Origin: an uncultured Opitutales bacterium
Lineage (GTDB): Bacteria > Verrucomicrobiota > Verrucomicrobiia > Opitutales > Seribacteraceae
Reading direction: 5' to 3'
Assembly (NCBI GenBank): GCA_943789375.1
Contig: CALSTX010000004.1
Location: 1-57,500 of the forward strand
Length of the DNA stretch: 57,500 bases
Every line of letters begins with the position of its first letter. Within the stretch, counting starts at the first letter, position 1. Below the pieces are notes generated by a model. That model ran no database searches, was not told where the DNA came from, and was given only the letters and a program-made list of their open reading frames with translations. Below are positions 26,947 to 36,000 of this stretch, piece after piece. The position numbers and the translations under genes were made by a program.

Positions 26947-28617
26947 ATGAGTGCTGTTATGGAAGAATTGCTCGCGGAGAGCAAAATCGAATTACTTAAA
27001 GAAGGTTCCGTTATTTCGGGAACGATCATGGAAATCCGTCCGACTGAAGTTGTTATCGACTTCGGAGGAAAAGCAGAAGGTACAATCCCTGCCCACGAAT
27101 TTTTAGATCTTGGTGAACTTGAAATTGGTTCAGACCTTGAAATCTTTTTAGAACGACTAGAAGACCGGGATGGCAACCCTCAGCTTTCCTTCGACAAAGC
27201 AGAGCAAAAGAAAAACTGGGAAAAAATTGTTAATACCTGTGAAGAGGGGTCAGTTATCACGGGGAGAGTTCGCTCGAAGGTTAAAGGTGGTTTGGTTGTT
27301 AATATTGGCGTTGATGCTTTTCTTCCATCATCTCAAGTCGATATACAAGCCCCCAAGAACTTGGATCAATTCGTTGGTCAAACTTTTGACTTCAAAGTTG
27401 TAAAAATTAACCGTGAGCGGAAAAACATTGTTGTTTCCCGTCGCGAACTTATTGAGGAGCGTCGCCAGGATAAGAAAAGAGAAATTTTGAATAAAATCAC
27501 ACCTGGTGAAACTCGACGTGGTATGGTTAAGAATATTACTGATTATGGAGCCTTTATCGATTTGGATGGCTTAGACGGACTTCTTCATATCACCGACATG
27601 AGTTGGGGTAGAGTTTCTCACCCAAGCGAAATGGTTAAAACGGGGGAAGAAATTACTGTTTGCATTATCGATATTGACCACAATCGCGAGCGCGTCTCTC
27701 TTGGGCTCAAGCAGCTCTCATCCAATCCATGGGATGAAATTGAACGCAAGTTTCCAATTAATGCAAAAGTTCGTGGTAAAGTTGTCAACTTGGTCCCTTA
27801 CGGTGCCTTTATCGAACTGGAAGAGGGCGTAGAAGGTCTAGTGCATGTCACAGAAATGTCATGGACCAAAAGAATTACCAAACCAAGCGAAGTACTCAAT
27901 GTTGGGGATGAAGTGGATGCGGTTGTCCTAGGAATTCAAAAAGATGATCAAAAAATATCTCTTGGACTAAGACAGCTTGATGTTAACCCATGGGATATGG
28001 CGACACACAATTATCCCCCTGGTGCTCGAGTTCGTGGTAAAATCCGAAATCTTACATCATACGGGGCATTTGTTGAACTTGAAGAAGGAATTGATGGCAT
28101 GGTTCATGTATCCGATATGAGTTGGACCCGTAAGATCAATAACCCAAGCGAAATGGTTAAGAAGGGTGATGAAGTAGATGCCATAGTCGTTGAAGTTGAT
28201 ATTGATAATCAGCGTATCAGCCTTGGCATGAAACAGCTTACTCAAGATCCTTGGGAAGATATTGACCGTCTTTATAAACTCGGAGATGTCATTAAGGGTA
28301 AAGTTGCTCGAATTGCAGGTTATGGAGCTTTCATTGAACTAGAAAACGACATCGACGGACTTGTTCATATTAGTCAGGTCAGTGAAGAGCGGATTGAGAA
28401 AATTAAAGATCATATTAGTGAAGGGGATGAAGTCTCTGCACGGGTTATTAAAATTGATAAGGAAGAGAGAAGGATTGGCCTAAGTATTAAGGCAGCCGAA
28501 TATGACGAGGACGCACTTGCCAAGGAAGTGGCTGCGTACGATGAAGTAGGTGAAGACCTTACCACATCACTTGGTGATCTTTTGGATGAAGCAACTGCTT
28601 CTGATTCAGAACAGTAA
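26947..28617 (+). CDS. rpsA: 30S ribosomal protein S1
   Basis: A 556-residue protein with six S1/OB-fold domains at roughly 19-88, 105-172, 190-260, 277-347, 363-433 and 450-520. Domains 3 to 6 share repeats of the form YGAFIELE-GLVH-MSW. It binds mRNA near the start site and helps load the 30S subunit, which suits a genome where many genes here lack a clear Shine-Dalgarno. A 6-base inverted repeat CTTAAC/GTTAAG sits at 26871-26889 in the 179-base upstream region and may be part of leader control. The gene ends at a strong hairpin shared with the convergent sigma gene. Confidence 0.96.
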   Translation: MSAVMEELLAESKIELLKEGSVISGTIMEIRPTEVVIDFGGKAEGTIPAHEFLDLGELEIGSDLEIFLERLEDRDGNPQLSFDKAEQKKNWEKIVNTCEEGSVITGRVRSKVKGGLVVNIGVDAFLPSSQVDIQAPKNLDQFVGQTFDFKVVKINRERKNIVVSRRELIEERRQDKKREILNKITPGETRRGMVKNITDYGAFIDLDGLDGLLHITDMSWGRVSHPSEMVKTGEEITVCIIDIDHNRERVSLGLKQLSSNPWDEIERKFPINAKVRGKVVNLVPYGAFIELEEGVEGLVHVTEMSWTKRITKPSEVLNVGDEVDAVVLGIQKDDQKISLGLRQLDVNPWDMATHNYPPGARVRGKIRNLTSYGAFVELEEGIDGMVHVSDMSWTRKINNPSEMVKKGDEVDAIVVEVDIDNQRISLGMKQLTQDPWEDIDRLYKLGDVIKGKVARIAGYGAFIELENDIDGLVHISQVSEERIEKIKDHISEGDEVSARVIKIDKEERRIGLSIKAAEYDEDALAKEVAAYDEVGEDLTTSLGDLLDEATASDSEQ

Positions 28618-28634
28618 TAAAATCTTTTAAAATT

Positions 28635-28668
28635 ATAAGTTGGGTTACCTACGGGTGACCCAACTTAT
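28635..28668. terminator. Bidirectional terminator between rpsA and sigma-factor gene
   Basis: A 15-base-pair inverted repeat with arms ATAAGTTGGGTTACC (28635-28649) and GGTGACCCAACTTAT (28654-28668), loop TACG, and one G-T wobble. It is flanked by A/T runs on both sides and lies exactly between two converging genes, so it can stop transcription from either direction. The far arm touches the sigma gene's stop codon. Confidence 0.85.
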
Positions 28669-29570
28669 TAAACTTTATTCAAAATATCCTGAAGGATTTT
28701 AGCTCTTTCTTGCAGCATATTATCATGCTTTACTTCCTCTGCTGACCTTTGTTTTTCAAGCTTTGCCATACTTTTCCGTAGTGCCCGCAGGGCATGCTCT
28801 TGAAGTTGACGAACTCGTTCGCGAGTGAGCCCAATCTTCGCACCCACCTCTTCAAGGGTAAGAGGATCTAATCCTTCCAGGCCAAATCGTAATCGGATAA
28901 TATCAGCTTCTCTCGGTTCCAACTGATCGAGTACTTTGCTGATATCTCCAACAATGCTTTTTGACTGAAGGTTTTCAAGAGGGGATGCCGCTTTGTTATC
29001 CGGTACAACCTCTCCCAAAGTTGAGCCATCTTCATTCCCCAAGGGATAATCTAGCGAAGCTGGTTTTTGGCTTACAGATTTTAACAAAGTAATTCGGTTG
29101 ACGGGTAAATTCATTTCAGAAGCCAACTCATCATCGGTAGGGTCACGACCTAATTGTTCAGCTAACGAGGCTGTTGTTCTTCGAATTTGTGTAACTCGGT
29201 CAACCATGTGAATAGGCAAGCGAATTGTTTTACTTTGATTAGCCAGGGCTCTTTTGATGGATTGTTTGATCCACCATGAACCATAAGTGCTAAGCTTTCC
29301 CCCTTTGGTCGGATCAAAGCGTTCGACTGCTTTCATGAGTCCGATGTTGCCCTCATTTATAAGATCAAGCAGGGAAAGTCCAAGGTTTGAGTAATCATTA
29401 GCGATTTTTACCACAAGCCGAAGGTTGGCCGTAATCATTTTTTCACGGGCTTCTTCGCTTCCATTCTTAATCTCAGCAGCAAGCTCAATTTCTTCTTTCG
29501 GGGTGATTAAAGGAATTTGTGAAATCTGTTGTAGATATATTTGTAGTGATTCTTGTTCGCTAGTTTGCAT
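28668..29570 (-). CDS. RNA polymerase sigma-70 family factor (group 1/2 type)
   Basis: A 300-residue sigma factor. Region 1.2 is DSLxxYLQQI-like (ESLQIYLQQISQIPLITPKE). Region 2 has LVVKIANDYSNLGLSLLDLI, NEGNIGLMKAVERFDPTKG and STYGSWWIKQSIKRAL, region 3 follows, and region 4.2 is the helix-turn-helix TLEEVGAKIGLTRERVRQLQ. Region 1.1 is absent, so it looks like a short primary or RpoS/SigB-like alternative factor. A charged 30-residue C-terminal extension follows region 4.2. It lies 33 bases behind trpE on the same strand. I cannot tell from the window whether it is the housekeeping factor. Confidence 0.92.
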   Translation of the reverse strand: MQTSEQESLQIYLQQISQIPLITPKEEIELAAEIKNGSEEAREKMITANLRLVVKIANDYSNLGLSLLDLINEGNIGLMKAVERFDPTKGGKLSTYGSWWIKQSIKRALANQSKTIRLPIHMVDRVTQIRRTTASLAEQLGRDPTDDELASEMNLPVNRITLLKSVSQKPASLDYPLGNEDGSTLGEVVPDNKAASPLENLQSKSIVGDISKVLDQLEPREADIIRLRFGLEGLDPLTLEEVGAKIGLTRERVRQLQEHALRALRKSMAKLEKQRSAEEVKHDNMLQERAKILQDILNKV

Positions 29571-29603
29571 TTGATACCCGTTCTATAAAATCGATCGATA
29601 TGT

Positions 29604-31085
29604 TTATGAATTTGCAGCCATATATATAGCCTTTAGCATGCCCTTGGCCTTGTTTATTGTTTCCTCATATTCCATTTCAGGAACTGAGTCAGCTACAATA
29701 CCAGCTCCGGCTTGAAGGTGAATGCACTTATTTTTAATCATCGCAGTTCTGATAGCTATGCAAGAATCGTGGTTTCCGTCATAACCAAAATAACCCAAAG
29801 CACCTGCATATGCATTTCTTTGCAAATCCTCAAATTCAGAAATAATCTGCATGGCTCTTACTTTTGGAGCACCACTTACAGTGCCGGCCGGGAAAGTGGC
29901 TCTCATTAAATCAAACGCGTTGTGTTCTTTATCAAGTTTCCCCATTACTTGGGAGACAATGTGCATTACATGAGAGTATCTTTCAATGGTCATAAACTCA
30001 GCTGCATGGATACTGCCAATTTTGCAAACCCGACCGATATCATTACGAGCCAAATCAACAAGCATTAGGTGTTCCGCTTTTTCTTTTTCGTCGGCTAATA
30101 AATCTTTTTCATTTTCGAGATCTTCTTCTTCATTGGCACCGCGGGGGCGAGTGCCGGCAATTGGCCTAATCAAGACATCATCATCTGTTAAGCGTACATG
30201 GACCTCAGGAGATGCCCCAACAATGGCAAAATCATCACCCTCTAACAGAAACATATAGGGAGATGGGTTTATTGCTCGGATTGCCCGGTATAAGTTCACA
30301 GCTTCACCCTCAAATGGAATGGAAAAACGTTGCGAAAGTACTGCTTGGATAATGTCACCAGCCCTAATGTATTCTTTCGTTTTTTCAACCATCACCATAA
30401 ATTCTTCCTTGGTGAAATTACCCTCGGGTATAGGCGGAACTAAATCCTCAGATAATTGTCGTGGAAACAATGAGTGAGGCTTTTGGAGATTATCCAAAAT
30501 GTCTTGGATGAGTCCACAGGCTTTGTCGTAGCTATCTTCCGACTCCTGGTTGGTACGAACATTTGTAGATATCGTAAAGGTTTGGCATGCGTGGTCAAAG
30601 ATTAAGACACTATCCGCAATCATGAAAAACAAAAGAGGAAGCTCAATCTCATCTTGAGACGGGATAGGAATTGAGGATTCCACCCTATTTGCATATTCGT
30701 AGGAAAGATAACCGACAGCACCTCCGGAAAACCTCTGGGCAATGTCAGGACCATGATATTTGAGACTGCCCATTTGATCCTCAACCAACTTGAGTGGGTC
30801 GGGTGGGGTGGTTGTAGTTGATGTGCCTCGATCACGATCATAAATTTGTGTTTCTGAGTGACCGCAGGAAATTATTTTGTGGGGATTGCAACCTACAAAA
30901 GAGTACCGACTAACCTGTTCTCCTCCAACTACTGACTCAAAAAGAAAAGAAGGTTTTTGGTCGGATAACTTTGTGTAGGCAGAAAGAGGTGTTTCAGAGT
31001 CCGCAGAAAACTTTGCATGAACCGCAACGATATCAAAACTTTGCGATATTCTTTCGAATTCATCTTTTGATGGTGAGAAGTTCAT
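29604..31085 (-). CDS. trpE: Anthranilate synthase component I
   Basis: A 493-residue chorismate-binding enzyme that, with TrpG, makes anthranilate for tryptophan. The N-terminal allosteric site contains LFESVVGGEQVSRYSFVG, which fits the tryptophan-binding motif. The catalytic C-terminal half shows IVGASPEVHVRL, IRPIAGTRPRG, HLMLVDLARNDIGRV and FPAGTVSGAPKVRAM. No trpG or other trp gene is adjacent. A short peptide in the leader (31104-31166) contains no Trp codons, so I see no trp-type attenuator. Confidence 0.95.
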   Translation of the reverse strand: MNFSPSKDEFERISQSFDIVAVHAKFSADSETPLSAYTKLSDQKPSFLFESVVGGEQVSRYSFVGCNPHKIISCGHSETQIYDRDRGTSTTTTPPDPLKLVEDQMGSLKYHGPDIAQRFSGGAVGYLSYEYANRVESSIPIPSQDEIELPLLFFMIADSVLIFDHACQTFTISTNVRTNQESEDSYDKACGLIQDILDNLQKPHSLFPRQLSEDLVPPIPEGNFTKEEFMVMVEKTKEYIRAGDIIQAVLSQRFSIPFEGEAVNLYRAIRAINPSPYMFLLEGDDFAIVGASPEVHVRLTDDDVLIRPIAGTRPRGANEEEDLENEKDLLADEKEKAEHLMLVDLARNDIGRVCKIGSIHAAEFMTIERYSHVMHIVSQVMGKLDKEHNAFDLMRATFPAGTVSGAPKVRAMQIISEFEDLQRNAYAGALGYFGYDGNHDSCIAIRTAMIKNKCIHLQAGAGIVADSVPEMEYEETINKAKGMLKAIYMAANS

Positions 31086-31248
31086 ATCTGCGGACTAATA
31101 AATCTAAATGAAATAGAAAGTGATGGACGGATTGAAAAATAAAAAAAGGATGTTGCGTTTAATCATTGTAGAAGTCTGTCTATAAACAACACACTTATAG
31201 CAAAACGAACAAATCTTGCATACGAGCAAGAATAATCGAGTAGAAATT

Positions 31249-32526
31249 ATGAAAAGAAATGTACATTGCGTTATTATGGGCGGAGGACGAGGCACTCGTC
31301 TATACCCTCTGACCAAGCTTAGGTGTAAGCCTGCGGTTCCTATCGCAGGGAAATATCGTTTGGTCGACATTCCCATCAGTAATTGTATCAACTCTGGTTA
31401 TAATCGTATTTACTTACTTAGTCAGTTTAATACTGCTTCTCTCCATAGACATGTGCAGGATGCCTATCGTTTTGACCGCTTTGGGCGCGGATTTGTAGAA
31501 ATTCTTTCTGCTGAGCAAACCGAAGATGGGGACGATTGGTATCAAGGTACTGCCGATGCGGTGCGACGTAATTTAATTCACTTTCATGCCCATCCTGATG
31601 ATGTTTTTGTAATACTTTCGGGCGATCAGCTTTACCGAATGGATTTTTCAGAAATGGTGAACCAACACATCGAATGTGATGCGGAAGTAACCGTTGCTGC
31701 AAAACCTGTAGCCATTGATGAGGCCTCAGACTTAGGATTATTACGAATTGGTGAAAACAAAAGAATTATAGACTTTGTCGAAAAACCTAAAGATTCGGAG
31801 GTCATCGCCCGTTTAGTTCCACCCGAATTAAAAGGGGAGGGGGGAACGGAAGATCGCTGTCTCGCTTCTATGGGGATTTATGTTTTTAAAGCTTCGGCTA
31901 TGTTTGATGCATTGGCTTCTAATACCACAGATTTTGGTAAGGAAATTATTCCATCTCTTGTAAATGACAAAAACCTGAAATGCCATGTGTTTGATGATTA
32001 TTGGGAGGATATTGGTACCGTACGATCTTTTTTTGAAGCCAATCTACAGCTAACGGATAAAAATCCATTGTTTGATTTTTATGATGAAAAGCTCCCGATA
32101 TATAATTACCCTGACATTCTGCCTACCGCGAAATTAGGGAAATGTATCCTTACAAACACCACGGTAGCCAGCGGTTGCAGAATAGGGAATTCAACTTTCG
32201 AGCGGTGCATGCTTGGTATAAGGTCAGTAGTTGGTGACGGTTGTGAGTTTTCCAACGTTGTGATGATGGGGGCTGATTATCAGGATGCAGGAAATGATAA
32301 TAGTAGTTCTGAACTTTCCATGGGAGTGGGTGACAATGCTCAGATTTCTAATGCTATTATAGATAAAAATGCTAGAATCGGATCTAATGTAATTTTGAGT
32401 CCTACTGGAGTCGAGGAGGGATGGGCGGATGAAAGGCAAAATATTTATGTTCGTGACGGTGTCCTTATTGTTGTTAAAAACGCGGTTGTAGATGCAGGCA
32501 CTCAGATTGGTTCGATTGAGAGCTAA
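31249..32526 (+). CDS. glgC: Glucose-1-phosphate adenylyltransferase
   Basis: A 425-residue enzyme that makes ADP-glucose, the committed step to glycogen. The N-terminal catalytic domain shows GGGRGTRLYPLT, RCKPAVPIAGKYRLVD and WYQGTADAVR. The C-terminal part is a left-handed beta-helix with hexapeptide-like repeats, ending in VVDAGTQIGSIES. I chose ATG 31249 because the earlier TTG (31216) adds 11 residues without family similarity. It is divergent from trpE and 41 bases ahead of gcvH. No other glycogen genes are near. Confidence 0.95.
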   Translation: MKRNVHCVIMGGGRGTRLYPLTKLRCKPAVPIAGKYRLVDIPISNCINSGYNRIYLLSQFNTASLHRHVQDAYRFDRFGRGFVEILSAEQTEDGDDWYQGTADAVRRNLIHFHAHPDDVFVILSGDQLYRMDFSEMVNQHIECDAEVTVAAKPVAIDEASDLGLLRIGENKRIIDFVEKPKDSEVIARLVPPELKGEGGTEDRCLASMGIYVFKASAMFDALASNTTDFGKEIIPSLVNDKNLKCHVFDDYWEDIGTVRSFFEANLQLTDKNPLFDFYDEKLPIYNYPDILPTAKLGKCILTNTTVASGCRIGNSTFERCMLGIRSVVGDGCEFSNVVMMGADYQDAGNDNSSSELSMGVGDNAQISNAIIDKNARIGSNVILSPTGVEEGWADERQNIYVRDGVLIVVKNAVVDAGTQIGSIES

Positions 32527-32567
32527 TTTGCCTTGCTGAGACTTTCGAGCATCGGTAGATGATTTCT

Positions 32568-32951
32568 ATGTCTAATTTCCCAGAAGATTTAAAATATACT
32601 AAAGACCACGAGTGGGTGCAAAAACTGGAAGATGGTTGTTTCCTTGTCGGAATCACCCATCATGCACAAGACAGCCTCGGAGATGTAACCTTTGTGGAGC
32701 TTCCTGAGGTCGGTGCTACTTTTAAGGAAAGCGATGTTTTTGGAGTCGTTGAATCAGTCAAGGCTGCCTCTGATCTTTTCATGCCATTACCCGGAGTTAT
32801 TGTGGAGTGCAATGACGGGCTTAATGACTCCCCAGAAAATGTGAATGCCGACCCATATGGAGAAGGCTGGATGATTAAAATTAGCTCTGAAGAAAACAAT
32901 GTGTACGAACAGCTTTTGGATTATCAATCCTACCAGTCTGAAGTCGGTTAA
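32568..32951 (+). CDS. gcvH: Glycine cleavage system H protein
   Basis: A 127-residue lipoyl carrier protein. It begins with the typical FPEDLKYTKDHEWV, and the lipoylated lysine is in VESVKAASD (about Lys65). ATG 32568 gives the usual family length; an in-frame ATG three codons earlier is possible. The protein shuttles the aminomethyl group between P and T proteins in glycine cleavage. The gcvP and gcvT genes are not in this window, so it is an orphan here, between glgC and a giant surface-protein gene. Confidence 0.93.
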   Translation: MSNFPEDLKYTKDHEWVQKLEDGCFLVGITHHAQDSLGDVTFVELPEVGATFKESDVFGVVESVKAASDLFMPLPGVIVECNDGLNDSPENVNADPYGEGWMIKISSEENNVYEQLLDYQSYQSEVG

Positions 32952-33010
32952 TTTCTTCTAGAAAAATCACTTGCGAACCACTTAAAGTTCGGGTTATTAT
33001 GTAACTTCGC

Positions 33011-36000
33011 ATGATAAGAGAGATAAGCACCCTTTTTAAGCCTGTATTTTGTCAGTCAGGTTTTCTTATTTGTATCTTTCTTTTTAGCTCAACCCTTTCT
33101 CATGCGGCTAAAATTGTACCTACTGTAATTATATCCTCTGTTGAGGGGGATGTGCACTCATTTTCTTTAGAAGATGAACTGAAAATTTCCTTGGACTCAT
33201 CCTCTGTCGGGAAAAAGTTTTCTCCAAAATCTATTCTTAGCACAGGTAAAGATGGAAAAGCGGGTTTACTTTTTTCAAACGGGGCATTGATTACCATCAA
33301 ACCCGGTTCTCGCTTCTACCTTAGGAGGTACAATCAGAAAATCGTTACGGATGCTACTGTGACCAATCCGTCCAAGATGGAAGAGGAACCCAGTAACTCT
33401 GAATTACTCGCTCACCTTGATTTTGGGGAACTCATTGTGAAAGCCCCAAAGTTGAACAAAGGATCCAAGATGGTTTTGAGTAGCCCACTGGGTACAGCTA
33501 GAATTCGTGGCACTATGTTCCAAATGATGGCCGTTCGTAATCCACTGACTGGCGATATCTCTGGTGGTGTTAATTTAATATCTGGAGATATTGATTTTAC
33601 CGACACCGCAGGCAATTCTGTTTCCTTGGTTTCTGGTCAGTCTATCTTAGCCGCTACCAGTAAGTTGGGAGATTCAATTGGAAGTCAAAGCGGGGGATTA
33701 ATCGATTTAAGTTCCACCTTTGGTCCATCCCTTTCTGGGGAGGGTATGCCGCCTGCCATGGATTCTCTTTTCCCTGCTGAGACAACTTCTGGTAGCGAGG
33801 AGTCAAGTGACGCTAGTTCATCATCTTCGACCTTTGCTTCCAATCCTTTAGCTGGCAGCGGAGCAGGAGGTGGTTGGGAAGTCATTCACGAATTAGCGTC
33901 TGAAGTCTTTTTTGAAATTGAAACAGCCGAATCCTCTTCTTCCAGCATATCCTTTGAGTCTATGCAATTTGCTGTAACTTTAGACACGCCAAGTCCACAG
34001 CTCAGCTCGCCTACTGCGCCTGCCATCTTGTCCGGAGGGTCTGATTCTCCCATCACTCCAGACCCGTTCCAGGGGGCTAACCCAGATATGCAGTTAATTG
34101 GTGATGACTACCTGAAAGTTGAGCTCACCATGCATCCTTGGGTCAAGCCTACTGACACCCTAACAGATCCGGCTTTTGCCGTAATGGACCCTTGGATCAA
34201 AGCTACCGATTTCTTAGGTAATGATCTCTATGAAGTGGTCAACTTGGTCAACCCTCCTGACCTAAAAGTTCCTGGGCAATATATATTAGATTACGAAGTG
34301 ACGGATCTCCGCGGATTGACAACTATTGTTAATCGAACTGTTGAAGTTGTGGTGACCCCCCCACAACTTATTTTAAACGCAGGGAAACATGAAAAAGCCG
34401 GAAATGATGCATTTGAGTATTTGGTCCAAAAGAAATATCCAAATTATCCAATTTCCGATGATGGACCTTTCCAGACCCTTAGCCAAGCATCCGATGTCTA
34501 CCCTTACTATCAAGCTGCTTACTATGATGGTACTGATCTGACATCCTCTGTCATGGTCATTGGGGTAGGTAACATAGACTATTCAAAGCTTGGAGAGTAT
34601 GATATTTCATTCAGTGTAAACGATTTTTCCCTCCGGAAAGTTAATTTACCTGATGGAAGCCCCGTTTCTACAACCCTATCAACAAAGATAAAAGTTGTTG
34701 ATAATCTTCCCCCTATTATATCTGTTGCAGAAGGATTTTCTACCGACAATCCTCTTTTGATTGAAGGGGTTGTCGGTTCGAGTTTTGTGGACCCTGGGGT
34801 ATCGATTTTAGATAATTACTATTCTCAAAACGAAATTGAACAAAATTTGGGTTATGAATTGGGTTCAGTAGAATCTGCTTTTGGTACTGTCAATATGGAT
34901 GTGGCTGGGGTTTATGAAGTCATTTATCAAGGAATCATCGATCCGTCTGGTAACGAAGCAGTCGCTATCACACGTTACGTGGAAGTTTTTGATAATACTC
35001 TTCCTCAGCTAACAATTTATGGAGCGGACCCACTTTTTGTGGATGTTAACAATTCCACCAGCTTATTTCGTGATCCAGGAGCGTTTGCCTTGGACAACTT
35101 AGATGGTCCAATTGATTGGGAATCAGGTGAAATTACTGTTTCTATTCAGACTTACGATGCTGATGGTGAGCTAGTTGATACAGAATCAACAGTAGATGAA
35201 ATTGTTGCAGTGGCAAAAACTCAGGCGAGTCTCAACAAGTCCTTTCAAATGATCTACAGCTACATAGACAATGCGGGCAATGAAGGAACCGCAACCCGTC
35301 GAATTATTTTGATGAATTCTCCCTTTGATAACCCCGAAATTTCTCTTACCGGGGAAAATCCTTTGGTTATCGATGTTGGGACCGAATTTCAGGAGCCTGG
35401 ATATTTTGCCCTTAAGAGTTTTGGTGGTGGCTTAGAACCCAAGAACTTTACACCTTCTGTCTCTGCCAATCAATATGTAGGGGATCAAATTGGACCGATC
35501 GATTTTTCAACGGTCAATTTTACTTTTGTATATGATGATAACGGTACTTTTGTGGATCCGAGTGGGAGTCCAAGCCAAGACTACAGGTCCACTATCAAGT
35601 ATTATGTTCAGGATGATTTTGGTAATGAAGATACAAAGATCCGGGAGATCAGGGTGGTTGATCGAATAGGTCCTTTGATCTCGCTAGCTAACGGATCTGA
35701 GGGAGGTAAAAATTTTAGTTATGTACAAGCTGGTATTCCATTTACCGATCCAGGCTATGCAGCAACTGATAATTACGACAACAATGTTTCGGGCCTTTCC
35801 AAACTCGTTAAAGTTGATACTGGTGATGAACTAAGTTTTGATTCGGTTGCATCCATTGGTTTTACAGACATTGGTTCTTATGAGATTCGATATTCTGCTA
35901 TTGATGTAAATGGAAATTTAGCTAGTTCAAACTCCCAAAGTGATACCGTTCGTACCATTGAAGTAATTGACACACTAAAACCACAGATCGCCTTGATCAC

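Noticed and set aside
26947..28617. Internal repeats in rpsA as a mobile or recombination element
   Set aside because: They are explained by the six homologous S1 domains of the protein.
31104..31215. Possible trp leader peptide and attenuator ahead of trpE
   Set aside because: The short leader frame MIKRNILFLFFNPS has no Trp codon and I see no competing hairpins.
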